Under the pieces are notes generated by a model. The model was not told the origin of the DNA and ran no database searches. It saw nothing but the letters and a program-made list of their open reading frames with translations. Shown here in pieces: positions 42,910 to 50,958 of a stretch of 64,000 bases of DNA. Origin of the DNA: Lysobacter helvus (GTDB lineage: Bacteria > Pseudomonadota > Gammaproteobacteria > Xanthomonadales > Xanthomonadaceae); NCBI RefSeq assembly GCF_018406645.1, contig NZ_AP024546.1, forward strand, positions 2,976,001 to 3,040,000. Reading direction: 5' to 3'. The translations under genes and the position numbers were made by a program. Position 1 is the stretch's first letter. Each line of letters opens with the position of its first letter.

Positions 42910-43350
42910 ATGCCCCGTAAAGCCCCACGCCCCGAACTTGCCGACGCCAAGTCGCAAGGCTTCCACAACATCGGCGAGGCCGCCGCGCTCACCGGAATCA
43001 GTGCGAAGATGATCCGGCACTACGAGAGCATCGACCTGATCCCGGAGGCGGGCCGCACCTTCGCCGGCTACCGCATCTACACCGACAACGACCTGCACCG
43101 CATCCGCTTCATCAAGCGCGCACGCACGCTGGGCTTCTCCATGAAGGAAATCGCGAACCTGCTCGGCCTGTGGGACGACCGCGGGCGCGCCAGCGCAGAC
43201 GTGAAGAAGCTCGCGCACCAGCATGCGCAAGCGCTGGCGGAAAAGATCGCGGAAATGCAGTCGATGCAGCGGACGCTCGAAGACCTCGCGCGCCGTTGCC
43301 ACGGCGATGCGCGACCGGAGTGTCCGATCCTCGACGACCTCGCTTCGTAG
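42910..43350 (+). CDS. cueR: Cu(I)-responsive MerR-family regulator CueR
   Basis: 146 residues. The MerR helix-turn-helix is FHNIGEAAALTGISAKMIRHYE, followed by GYRIYTDNDLHRIRFIKRAR and a dimerisation helix. The C-terminal metal loop CHGDARPEC (Cys130 and Cys138) has the C-x7-C spacing of E. coli CueR. It activates copper promoters by twisting a long spacer; candidate targets are the two dyads upstream of the ATPase and copZ. The ATG at 42910, with GAGG nine bases upstream, is preferred to a GTG at 42895. Confidence 0.92.
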   Translation: MPRKAPRPELADAKSQGFHNIGEAAALTGISAKMIRHYESIDLIPEAGRTFAGYRIYTDNDLHRIRFIKRARTLGFSMKEIANLLGLWDDRGRASADVKKLAHQHAQALAEKIAEMQSMQRTLEDLARRCHGDARPECPILDDLAS

Positions 43351-43531
43351 TGGGCCGCACCGCCAAGAAGTGAGACTCTCGACGACAGGAGCGCGCGGCA
43401 AAAGCCCGCCATCTCCGCGCCCGGCGAGCGCGAGTATGCTTCCGCGGCGGGATGTGGATTCTGTGCCGGATACTGACTGGGCGCGTCTGCCGACGGCCAC
43501 ATTGGTAATCAACGAGTTGAGGAGACCCGGA

Positions 43532-44155
43532 GTGGGCGATTGCTGCGGTTGCGACCTCGATATCAAGGCCATGCAGGAAGCGCAGAAGCGCGTCCTCCGC
43601 ACGGTCATGCTGATCAACATCGCGACCTTCGGGATGATGGTCGGCGCGGCTTGGTACAGCCGATCATCGGCGCTCCTGTCAGGCACGCTGGACAACCTCG
43701 GCGACGCTGTAACGTACGCACTCAGCCTGTCTGTTGTCGCGGCCGGAGCGCGCGCCAAGGCTCGTGTAGCCGTATTCAAAGGGGCGCTCATTTCGTGCGC
43801 CGCACTCGGCGTTGCGATTCAGATCGGATGGCGACTGGCGCACCCGACGGTGCCAATCTTTGAAGGCATGGGTGTCGCCGCGATCCTCAACCTCGCAGCA
43901 AATCTGTATTGCCTGCGCCTCCTGAATCCGTACCGTGCCGGCGACGTCAACATGGCTTCCGCGTGGGAGTGCTCGCGCAACGACGTCTTCGAGGGGATTG
44001 CCGTCATCGTCGCGACGGTCGCCGTGTGGGTGTTCGATGCGGGATGGCCCGACATCGTCGTGGCGATTGCGCTCCTGTTGCTGTTCCTGCGGTCCGCATT
44101 TCGCGTCCTGCGATCGGCGACATTGGCCTACCGCGCCTCGCCGTCCAACACCTGA
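43532..44155 (+). CDS. Cation diffusion facilitator-like transporter (short)
   Basis: 207 residues from the GTG at 43532, supported by GAGGAG seven bases upstream. Six hydrophobic segments. The CDF metal site appears as LDNLGDAVTYALSL in helix 2 (D-x3-D) and ECSRNDVFEGIAV in helix 5. The N-terminus GDCCGCDLD is Cys-rich. It stops after the membrane domain, without the cytoplasmic C-terminal domain of most CDF proteins. Possibly exports Zn, Co or Fe. It lies between cueR and the ars genes. Confidence 0.8.
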   Translation: MGDCCGCDLDIKAMQEAQKRVLRTVMLINIATFGMMVGAAWYSRSSALLSGTLDNLGDAVTYALSLSVVAAGARAKARVAVFKGALISCAALGVAIQIGWRLAHPTVPIFEGMGVAAILNLAANLYCLRLLNPYRAGDVNMASAWECSRNDVFEGIAVIVATVAVWVFDAGWPDIVVAIALLLLFLRSAFRVLRSATLAYRASPSNT

Positions 44156-44189
44156 ACCCGCGACGCTCGCCAGGGGTTGACCTCGCTCC

Positions 44190-44201
44190 ATATTTCGATA
44201 T
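44190..44201. promoter_or_regulatory. Possible ArsR operator
   Basis: ATATTTCGATAT, an AT-rich dyad in a GC-rich setting, 11 bases before the arsR start. Family operators are imperfect AT-rich palindromes near the promoter. Confidence 0.4.
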
Positions 44202-44211
44202 TCTCGGAACC

Positions 44212-44556
44212 ATGGAAATGCCATCCGCCCTCGCCAGCCTCTCCGCCCTCGGTCACGAGTCCCGCCTCCGCGCGTTCCGCCGCCTCGTCGAGGCCGGCAC
44301 CGACGGCATGCCGGTAGGCGAACTGCGCGAACACCTGGACCTCCCCGCCGCGACGTTGACCGCGCACCTCAACGTGCTGCGTGGGTCCGGGCTCGTGGTC
44401 GACCAGCGCGAGGGCCGGGTGATCCGCGTGCGCGCGAACTACGACCAGATGAACGCGCTGATCGCCTACCTCACCGAGAACTGCTGCGCCGGGACCGCGG
44501 ACTGCGGCCCCACACCCATCGCCTGCAAGCCACGCAAGAAAGGAGCCCCGAAGTGA
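44212..44556 (+). CDS. arsR: Arsenic-responsive repressor ArsR
   Basis: 114 residues. Winged helix ALGHESRLRAFRRLVEAG, LDLPAATLTAHLNVLRGSGLV. The C-terminal ENCCAGTADCG places cysteines at 91, 92 and 98, the spacing known from the Acidithiobacillus ferrooxidans type (95, 96, 102), rather than in the DNA-binding helix as in plasmid R773. As(III) binding would release DNA. It is first of a tightly packed ars operon, and its stop overlaps arsI by four bases. Confidence 0.92.
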   Translation: MEMPSALASLSALGHESRLRAFRRLVEAGTDGMPVGELREHLDLPAATLTAHLNVLRGSGLVVDQREGRVIRVRANYDQMNALIAYLTENCCAGTADCGPTPIACKPRKKGAPK

Positions 44557-45041
44557 ACCGCTTCCACGTACACCTCAACGTCGCCGACCTCGCCGCCAGC
44601 ATCCGCTTCTATTCGCAGCTTTTCGCCACACAGCCCACCGTCGTGAAGGACGACTACGCGAAGTGGATGCTCGAAGACCCGCGCGTGAACTTCGCGATAT
44701 CCAATACCGGGCGCGCAACGGGCATTGATCACCTGGGCCTGCAAGTCGACAACGGCGACGAGCTCGTCGCGCTCGGCAAACGCCTGGACGCCGCGGGCGG
44801 CACCGTGGTTCCAGAGGAGGCGACGATCTGCTGCTACGCGCGCTCCGACAAGAACTGGACCGAAGACCCGCAGGGCACTCGCTGGGAAACGTTCCACACG
44901 TTCGGCGAGGCGACGACGTACCACGCGGGCGATGCCGCCTGCGCGACCGACGGCGCGGCATGCACGCCGAACGTCGCTGAGATCAAGCCTAAGGTCGACA
45001 AGGGCACGTCCTGCTGCTCGCCCGCCGCCGCGTGCTGCTGA
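44553..45041 (+). CDS. arsI: ArsI/CadI-type C-As lyase with Cys-rich tail
   Basis: 162 residues of the vicinal-oxygen-chelate fold. Family enzymes use Fe(II) and O2 to cleave the carbon-arsenic bond of trivalent organoarsenicals. Likely metal ligands are the N-terminal His (FHVHLNV), His60 (GIDHLGLQV) and Glu112 (TRWETFH); the substrate-binding pair is Cys93-Cys94 (TICCYARSDKNW). The last 35 residues hold further cysteines (DAACATDGAACTPN; TSCCSPAAACC), which may bind arsenic or another metal. Confidence 0.9.
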   Translation: MNRFHVHLNVADLAASIRFYSQLFATQPTVVKDDYAKWMLEDPRVNFAISNTGRATGIDHLGLQVDNGDELVALGKRLDAAGGTVVPEEATICCYARSDKNWTEDPQGTRWETFHTFGEATTYHAGDAACATDGAACTPNVAEIKPKVDKGTSCCSPAAACC

Positions 45042-45051
45042 GGGCGCAGAC

Positions 45052-45540
45052 ATGGACACCACCTACAACGCCCTGTTCCTGTGCACGGGCAACTCCGCGC
45101 GCAGCCAGATGGCCGAAGTGCTGTTGAACGCGATGGGCCAAGGGCACTTCCGCGCCTACAGCGCGGGAAGCCATCCGTCGGGCGAAGTACATCCGCTCGC
45201 GCTGCAAACCATCCGCGACTTCGGCCTCGGCGCCGAGACACTACGCAGCAAGAGCTGGAACGAGTTCGCCGGCCCAGCCGCGCCGACAATGGATTTCGTC
45301 ATCACCGTCTGCGACAAGGCCGCCGGCGAATCCTGCCCGGTGTGGCCAGGCCATCCGGCGATGGCGCACTGGGGTGTGCCCGACCCCGCCGCGTCGGGCG
45401 ATCCGCATGCGTTCCGCGATGCGTGGCTGACGCTGCGACGTCGCATCGAACTCATGCTCGCCCTCCCCCTGCACACGCTGGACAAGATGGCCCGCGAGCA
45501 GCGCCTTAATGCCATCGCCGACGAAGGGTCGACCTCGTGA
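45052..45540 (+). CDS. arsC: Arsenate reductase, low-molecular-weight phosphatase type (first)
   Basis: 162 residues. The phosphatase loop is CTGNSARSQMAE (nucleophile Cys11, Arg17). A second Cys pair, Cys87 and Cys95 (ITVCDKAAGESCPVWPGHP), is placed for the disulfide relay used by thioredoxin-coupled enzymes. It converts As(V) to As(III). The start ATG is 10 bases after arsI, and its stop overlaps the next gene (GTGA). Confidence 0.92.
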   Translation: MDTTYNALFLCTGNSARSQMAEVLLNAMGQGHFRAYSAGSHPSGEVHPLALQTIRDFGLGAETLRSKSWNEFAGPAAPTMDFVITVCDKAAGESCPVWPGHPAMAHWGVPDPAASGDPHAFRDAWLTLRRRIELMLALPLHTLDKMAREQRLNAIADEGSTS

Positions 45541-45920
45541 AGCGCGTCCTGTTCGTGTGCATCGAAAACTCCAACCGCAGCCAGATGGCGGAAGCCTTCG
45601 CACGCATGATCGGCGGCGCCGACGTCGACGCCTTGAGCGCGGGGTCGGCCCCATCCGGCGTCATCAATCCGAAGGCGATCCGCGCAATGTCGGAACTGGG
45701 GTACGACCTCACCACGCACGGCTCGAAGTCGCTCGACGAGATTTCGGGCGAGTTCGACGCGGTGGTGACGATGGGCTGCGGCGATTCCTGCCCGTGGGTG
45801 CCGGCGAAGCGACGCGAGGACTGGGCCCTGCCTGACCCCAAGCACCTCGAAGGCGATGAGTACCGCGCCGTCCGCGACGACATCCGCGAGCGCGTCCGCG
45901 CGTTGTTGGCGTCGCTGTGA
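45537..45920 (+). CDS. Arsenate reductase / LMW phosphatase-like protein (second)
   Basis: 127 residues from a GTG overlapping the previous stop. The loop CIENSNRSQMAEAF (Cys8, Arg14) and a redox pair at Cys81/Cys85 (VTMGCGDSCPWVP) mark it as another ArsC of the same superfamily, but with a closer cysteine spacing than the first. Likely another arsenate reductase. It overlaps the aquaporin start by four bases. Confidence 0.85.
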   Translation: MKRVLFVCIENSNRSQMAEAFARMIGGADVDALSAGSAPSGVINPKAIRAMSELGYDLTTHGSKSLDEISGEFDAVVTMGCGDSCPWVPAKRREDWALPDPKHLEGDEYRAVRDDIRERVRALLASL

Positions 45921-46585
45921 ACGCACTCGGTCGTCGGCTGCTCGCCGAGTTCCTGGGCACCACGCTCCTCCTCGCCACCGTCGTCGGTTCCGGGATCATG
46001 GGCGTCGCGCTGTCGCGCGGAAACGACGGCGTCGCGCTGCTCGCGAACGCAGGGGCCACGGCCGGCGCGCTGTACGTCCTGATCGTGTTGTTCGGCCCCA
46101 TCTCGGGCGCGCACTTCAACCCGGCCGTGACCCTGGCGATGCGCGTCCGAGGCGAAGTCGACACGCGCACGGCCGTGGCCTACGTCGCGGTGCAGGTCAT
46201 CGCTGCGGTTGTCGGCGTGGCGGTCGCGCACGCGATGTTCGACCAGGCGCTGTTGCAACCCGGCACGCATGCGCGCACCGGGGCGTCGCAGTGGTTGAGC
46301 GAAGGGGTCGCGACCTTCGGGCTCTTGCTGACCATCCTCCTCGGCGCGCGCCATCGGCCTGCCGCGCTACCGGCGCTCGTCGCCGCATGGATTTTCGCAG
46401 CGTACTGGTTCACCGCCAGCACGTCCTTCGCAAACCCCGCCGTCACGTTCGCGCGCGCGTTGACGCAGACGTTCGCCGGCATTCGCCTCGTGGACGTGCC
46501 AGCGTTCGTAGGCGCTCAACTCGCGGGCGCATTGGCCGCGATAGGTTTGGCGTCGGCGCTCATCCGACCACAGAACAACCACTAG
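45917..46585 (+). CDS. Aquaporin-family channel in the ars operon (AqpS-like)
   Basis: 222 residues, six transmembrane helices. Two NPA boxes: GAHFNPAVTLAMR (68-70) and SFANPAVTFAR (173-175). In Sinorhizobium meliloti the aquaglyceroporin AqpS replaces ArsB and lets As(III) made inside by ArsC flow out; the same logic is likely here because no arsB or acr3 is seen. The GTG start overlaps the previous stop. Its stop shares four bases with the convergent czcD stop. Confidence 0.88.
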   Translation: MNALGRRLLAEFLGTTLLLATVVGSGIMGVALSRGNDGVALLANAGATAGALYVLIVLFGPISGAHFNPAVTLAMRVRGEVDTRTAVAYVAVQVIAAVVGVAVAHAMFDQALLQPGTHARTGASQWLSEGVATFGLLLTILLGARHRPAALPALVAAWIFAAYWFTASTSFANPAVTFARALTQTFAGIRLVDVPAFVGAQLAGALAAIGLASALIRPQNNH

Positions 46586-47478
46586 GAATGCAAGTGGTCA
46601 CCCTCTTCCCTGCTCCGCTCCATCTGTAGCGTCGAGTGCTCGATGCCGAAGCGCTCGTCCAGTGCTGCGGCCAGCCTGCGCCGCACGTCATCGAGGTCTA
46701 CGGCGACGTCGGTGACGACGACGTGGCCGGTGAGAATCACCTCGCGCGAACCCATCGACCAAACATGCAGATCGTGCACCAGCGTCACCGACGGGTGCGC
46801 TTGCATCATCGTTCGCACCTCGTCGATGTCGATGTCGCTCGGCGTGCCCTGCATCAGCATGTGGCCGGCGGCGCGCAGCAACGTCCAGGTGCGCGGGAGG
46901 ACCCACAGCCCGATCAGCACCGCGATGATCGGATCGACGATGGTCCAGCCCGTGGCGCGGATGATCAGCGCGCCGATCAAGACGCCGATCGACCCGAGCA
47001 TGTCGCTCCACACTTCCAGGTAGGCGCCCTTCACGTTGAGGCTCGTGCCGCTGCCGGCCTTCAGCAAGCGCATCGAGATCAGGTTCACCACGAGGCCGAA
47101 CGCAGCGATCACCAGCATGCCGCCCGATGCGACGTCCGGTGGGTTCCGAAATCTTCCGATAGCTTCCCAGAGGATGTAGGCCGCGACGACGAACAGCAGC
47201 CCGCCGTTGATCATCGCGCCGATGGCTTCCATCCGCGCGTAGCCGTACGTACGGCGCTCATCCGCAGGCTTCCGGCTGAGGCGGACGGCGAAGAGCGACA
47301 CTGCGAGCGCGATGACATCCGTCGCCATGTGCGCCGCATCCGACAGCAACGCCAGGCTGTTGGTGATGAGACCGCCGGCGACCTCCGCGATCAGGAACGC
47401 GGTGGTGAGCCCGAAGGCCCACCACAGCGGTCGCTCATGCTGGATTTCACCCGTACCGTGATCGTGTCCAGCGCCCAT
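46582..47478 (-). CDS. czcD: CzcD-type zinc/cadmium/cobalt CDF transporter
   Basis: 298 residues, full CDF length. Six transmembrane helices with the metal sites LLSDAAHMATDVIALAV (HxxxD) and YLEVWSDMLGSIGVL in helix 5, and a short His-containing N-terminus (MGAGHDHG). The cytoplasmic C-terminal domain (VTLVHDLHVWSMGSREV) is present. It exports Zn(II), Cd(II) or Co(II) from the cytoplasm. The ATG at 47478 is one base after the PII-like stop, so it ends the czc operon. Confidence 0.92.
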   Translation of the reverse strand: MGAGHDHGTGEIQHERPLWWAFGLTTAFLIAEVAGGLITNSLALLSDAAHMATDVIALAVSLFAVRLSRKPADERRTYGYARMEAIGAMINGGLLFVVAAYILWEAIGRFRNPPDVASGGMLVIAAFGLVVNLISMRLLKAGSGTSLNVKGAYLEVWSDMLGSIGVLIGALIIRATGWTIVDPIIAVLIGLWVLPRTWTLLRAAGHMLMQGTPSDIDIDEVRTMMQAHPSVTLVHDLHVWSMGSREVILTGHVVVTDVAVDLDDVRRRLAAALDERFGIEHSTLQMERSREEGDHLHS

Positions 47479-47479
47479 G

Positions 47480-47806
47480 TCAGGTGCCCTCCGCCGGTGC
47501 AATGGCGACGCTTTGATCGACCGGGATGACGTACACCCACCCCGCGTCGCCGCGCCCCGTCCATCCAACGCGCCGGAACAGCTCCACCGCCTGCTCGACC
47601 CGCTCCGCTTCGCAGAACAGCTCCATCTGCACCTCGCTGACCACGAGGTCACCTAATTGCACCGAGTACTCCTGCTCGCGCGCATCCAGCGCACGAAGGA
47701 GCCCCTTCACGTCGAAGAGGCTCAAGCGCTGGAAGCCGGCGGCGCCGAGGGCGTGGATCAGGTCCGACACCCGCGAGCGGTGCACGAACGCCTTGATCAA
47801 TTTCAT
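47480..47806 (-). CDS. PII-like protein of the heavy-metal RND operon
   Basis: 108 residues with the fold pattern of PII trimers: MKLIKAFVHRSRVSDLIHAL, then LFDVKGLL, a shortened T-loop region and FRRVGWTGRGDAGWVYVIPVD near the end. It lacks the uridylylated Tyr-loop of GlnB. Similar PII-like proteins are known next to CusA/CzcA transporters; their ligand is uncertain. Its ATG overlaps the czcA stop, and czcD follows after one base. Confidence 0.8.
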   Translation of the reverse strand: MKLIKAFVHRSRVSDLIHALGAAGFQRLSLFDVKGLLRALDAREQEYSVQLGDLVVSEVQMELFCEAERVEQAVELFRRVGWTGRGDAGWVYVIPVDQSVAIAPAEGT

Positions 47807-50800
47807 CGTGATGCTCCGGTTGATGTGCGCGCGGTACGGCGGGCGGCTCGCGTTTCGAGCCATTCGTACAGCACGGGAAGCAGGACCAGCGTCAAGAACG
47901 TCGAGCTGAGGAGCCCGCCGACCACGACCGTTGCGAGGGGTCTCTGCGTTTCAGCGCCCACCCCCGTCGACAGCAGCATCGGCACGAGCCCCAGGATCGC
48001 CACGCTGGCCGTCATGAGCACCGGCCGCAGCCGCAGCGCGGTGCCCTGCAACACGGCGTCGCGCACTGAAAGCCCCTTGTCCCGCAGCTCATTGAGGAAG
48101 CTGACAAGCACGATGCCGTTGAGCATGGCCACGCCGAACACGGCAATGAACCCGATAGCGGAAGGGACCGACAGGTACTGGCCCGTGACGAACAAGGCGA
48201 TGAGCCCACCGATGGTCGCGAAAGGCACGTTCGCCAGGATGAGCGCGGCGTACTTGATCGAGTTGAACGCCGTGTAGAGCAGGATGAAGATGAAGAAGAT
48301 CGTCACCGGCACGATCAGGGCGAGCTTTGCCAATGCGCGCTGCTGATTCTCGAACGCACCGCCCCATTCGACCCAGTAGCCGGGCGGCATCTGCATCTTG
48401 GACTGGATCGCCTGGTTGGCCTCTTTTACGAAGCCATCCACGTCGCGGCCACGCACATCCATCTGGATCACGGCGTACCGTTGCAGTTGCTCCCGCCGCA
48501 CGAAGGAATAGCCCTCGCCGACACTCACGTCGGCGACCTCCGACAACGGCACGATCGCACCGCTCGACGTCCGCATGGGAATGCGGCGCAGTGCTTCGAC
48601 CGATGCGCGCGCGTCATCCCCGAGGCGCACGGCGATGTCGAAGCGCTTCACGCCGTCGAGCAACACGCTGACGGGCTCACCGCCCACGCCGTTGCGGACG
48701 ATGGTCAGCACCTCCTCGGCATTCATGCCATGGCGCGCGAGTTCGTCGCGATCGACCGCGATGCGAATCTGCGGCTTACCGATGTTCGCTTCCAACGAGA
48801 GGTCGGCAACGCCCGGTACCTTGGCGAGCACCGACTTGATGCGCCCGCTCAAGCGGTCGAGTTCCCCGAGGTCTTCGCCGTATAACTTGAGGGCCAACGT
48901 GGCGCGCACGCCCGAGATCAGTTCCTCGACACGCATCTGGATCGGCTGCGTGTAGCCGGGCACGACGTTCGGCACCACCTTTTCCAGTGTTTCCTGCATG
49001 GCCGATTCGAGTTCCTTGATGTCGCGGCCCGCCGTCCACTCATCCTCCGGCTTGAGCGCCGTGTAAATCTCCATGTAGTTGACGTCGGCGGTTTCGCCTT
49101 TCTCCGCGCGGCCGATCATAGCGACGGTCGTGTCGACCTCGGGAAACTGCTTGAACGCATCCGAAATCGTTTTGCTCGTGCGGATCGATTCGTCTAGAGA
49201 CGTCGACGGGATGCCCGTGATGCGCCACATGATCGATCCCTCCTGCAACTGCGGCATGAACTCCTTGCCCAGGAACGGGAACAACGCGAGGCTGGCGACG
49301 AGTGAGACCACCGCGCCGACAACGACCGTGCGCTTCTTCGACAGCGCCTTGTCGAGCAGCGGGTTGTAGACGCGCTTGATTCTTGCGACCAACCAGGTAT
49401 CGCGTTCTTCCTTCGGCTTCAGGATCAACGACGCCAGCACCGGGATCAGCGTCAGGCTCAACACCATTGAGCCAGCCATGGCGAAGGCGATGTTGAACGC
49501 CATGGGCTTGAACATCTTCCCTTCCAGCCCTTCGAGCGAGAACAGGGGCAAGAAGACCACGATGATGATCAGGATCGCGAAGGCAATCGGGTTGGCGACT
49601 TCCTTCGCGGCCGCCAGCACCGCGGACGTTCGGTCGACCCTTTCTCCGTGCGCTTGGCGCTCGGCCATGATGCGGTAGGCGTTCTCCACCATCACCACCG
49701 CGCCGTCGACCATCATGCCGATGCCGATTGCCAGACCCGCGAGCGACATCAGGTTCGCCGACAACCCGAACTGGCCCATGCCGATGAAGGCGATGAGCAT
49801 GGCGAGGGGTAGCGTCACGATCACGACGAGTGCCGAGCGTAAATCCCCGAGGAACAGGAAGAGGATCACGGCTACCAGCAGCGATCCTTCGACGAGCGCG
49901 CGAACTGCCGTGCCCACTGCCTTGTCGACGAGGTCCGTGCGCTCGTAGATGGGCTTGAGCACCATGGTCTTCGGCAATGCCGCGCGGACCACGTCAAGCT
50001 TGCCCTTGACGCCTTCGACCACCTCCTTCGCGTTCTCGCCGATGCGCGCGAGCGCCATGCCGAGCACGACCTCCTCGCCGTCGCGCGTGACCGCACCGAA
50101 CCGTGGCGCGGGCGCTTCGATCACCTGCGCAACATCGCGCACATAAACGGGCACGCCATCCTCCGACTTCAGGACGATGGCGCCGATGTCATCGGCGGTC
50201 TTGAGCAGGCCGAGTCCACGCACCAGGAACTGCTCGCGCCCGACGTCCATCACGTTGCCGCCAACCTGGCCGTTGTTGGCCGGGATCGCGGACAGCACGT
50301 CGCCGAAACCGAGCCCGCGGGCGTAGAGCCTTTGCGGGTCGATGCGGATCTGGAACTCGCGCTCGCCGCCGCCCCACGAGGTGACGTCGTCGACGCCAGG
50401 GGCCGTGCGCAGGATCAGCCGCACCGTCCACTCCTGCCACGTCCGGAGGTCCATGTCGCTGACCTGGTCTTTGGTGACACCCGGCGCGCGTTCGACCGTA
50501 TACCAGTAGACCTGGCCAAGCCCCGAGGCGTTGGGCCCCATCGACGGCTTGCCGTAGCCCTCGGGAAGCCGGTCGCCGATTTCCTGCAGGCGCTCGTTGA
50601 CCAACTGACGGGCGAAGTAGGTGTCCATGTCGTCGTCGAAGTAGACGGCGACGTAGGACAGGCCGAACAAGCTGACCGAGCGGATTTCCTGCACCTTCGG
50701 CAACCCCGCCAGCGCCGATTCGACCGGCGTCGTCAGGAGCTGCTCGACGTCTTCGGCGGCGAGGCCGGGCGACTCGGTGTAGACATTGACCTGCGCTGGC

Positions 50801-50928
50801 GTTACGTCGGGGAAGGCGTCGATGGGCACGCTGCGCACCGCGGCGACGCCCAGGGCGGCGACGACCAGGAAGGCGATCACCACCAGCAATTTGTAGCGAA
50901 GCGAGATCTCAACGAGGCGATTCAACAT
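47803..50928 (-). CDS. czcA: Heavy-metal efflux RND transporter, CzcA type
   Basis: 1041 residues, twelve transmembrane helices. The relay segment is LAIGIGMMVDGAVVMVENAY; the start MLNRLVEISLRYKLLVV and PIDAFPDVTPAQVNVYTESPG are typical of HME-RND pumps. Unlike the other pump it lacks the CusA-like Met segments and reads as a divalent-cation type (Zn/Cd/Co). It is downstream of czcB by 30 bases. Confidence 0.92.
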   Translation of the reverse strand: MLNRLVEISLRYKLLVVIAFLVVAALGVAAVRSVPIDAFPDVTPAQVNVYTESPGLAAEDVEQLLTTPVESALAGLPKVQEIRSVSLFGLSYVAVYFDDDMDTYFARQLVNERLQEIGDRLPEGYGKPSMGPNASGLGQVYWYTVERAPGVTKDQVSDMDLRTWQEWTVRLILRTAPGVDDVTSWGGGEREFQIRIDPQRLYARGLGFGDVLSAIPANNGQVGGNVMDVGREQFLVRGLGLLKTADDIGAIVLKSEDGVPVYVRDVAQVIEAPAPRFGAVTRDGEEVVLGMALARIGENAKEVVEGVKGKLDVVRAALPKTMVLKPIYERTDLVDKAVGTAVRALVEGSLLVAVILFLFLGDLRSALVVIVTLPLAMLIAFIGMGQFGLSANLMSLAGLAIGIGMMVDGAVVMVENAYRIMAERQAHGERVDRTSAVLAAAKEVANPIAFAILIIIVVFLPLFSLEGLEGKMFKPMAFNIAFAMAGSMVLSLTLIPVLASLILKPKEERDTWLVARIKRVYNPLLDKALSKKRTVVVGAVVSLVASLALFPFLGKEFMPQLQEGSIMWRITGIPSTSLDESIRTSKTISDAFKQFPEVDTTVAMIGRAEKGETADVNYMEIYTALKPEDEWTAGRDIKELESAMQETLEKVVPNVVPGYTQPIQMRVEELISGVRATLALKLYGEDLGELDRLSGRIKSVLAKVPGVADLSLEANIGKPQIRIAVDRDELARHGMNAEEVLTIVRNGVGGEPVSVLLDGVKRFDIAVRLGDDARASVEALRRIPMRTSSGAIVPLSEVADVSVGEGYSFVRREQLQRYAVIQMDVRGRDVDGFVKEANQAIQSKMQMPPGYWVEWGGAFENQQRALAKLALIVPVTIFFIFILLYTAFNSIKYAALILANVPFATIGGLIALFVTGQYLSVPSAIGFIAVFGVAMLNGIVLVSFLNELRDKGLSVRDAVLQGTALRLRPVLMTASVAILGLVPMLLSTGVGAETQRPLATVVVGGLLSSTFLTLVLLPVLYEWLETRAARRTARTSTGASR

Positions 50929-50958
50929 GGCGCGCCTCCCACCAAGGAAGAAGACTGG

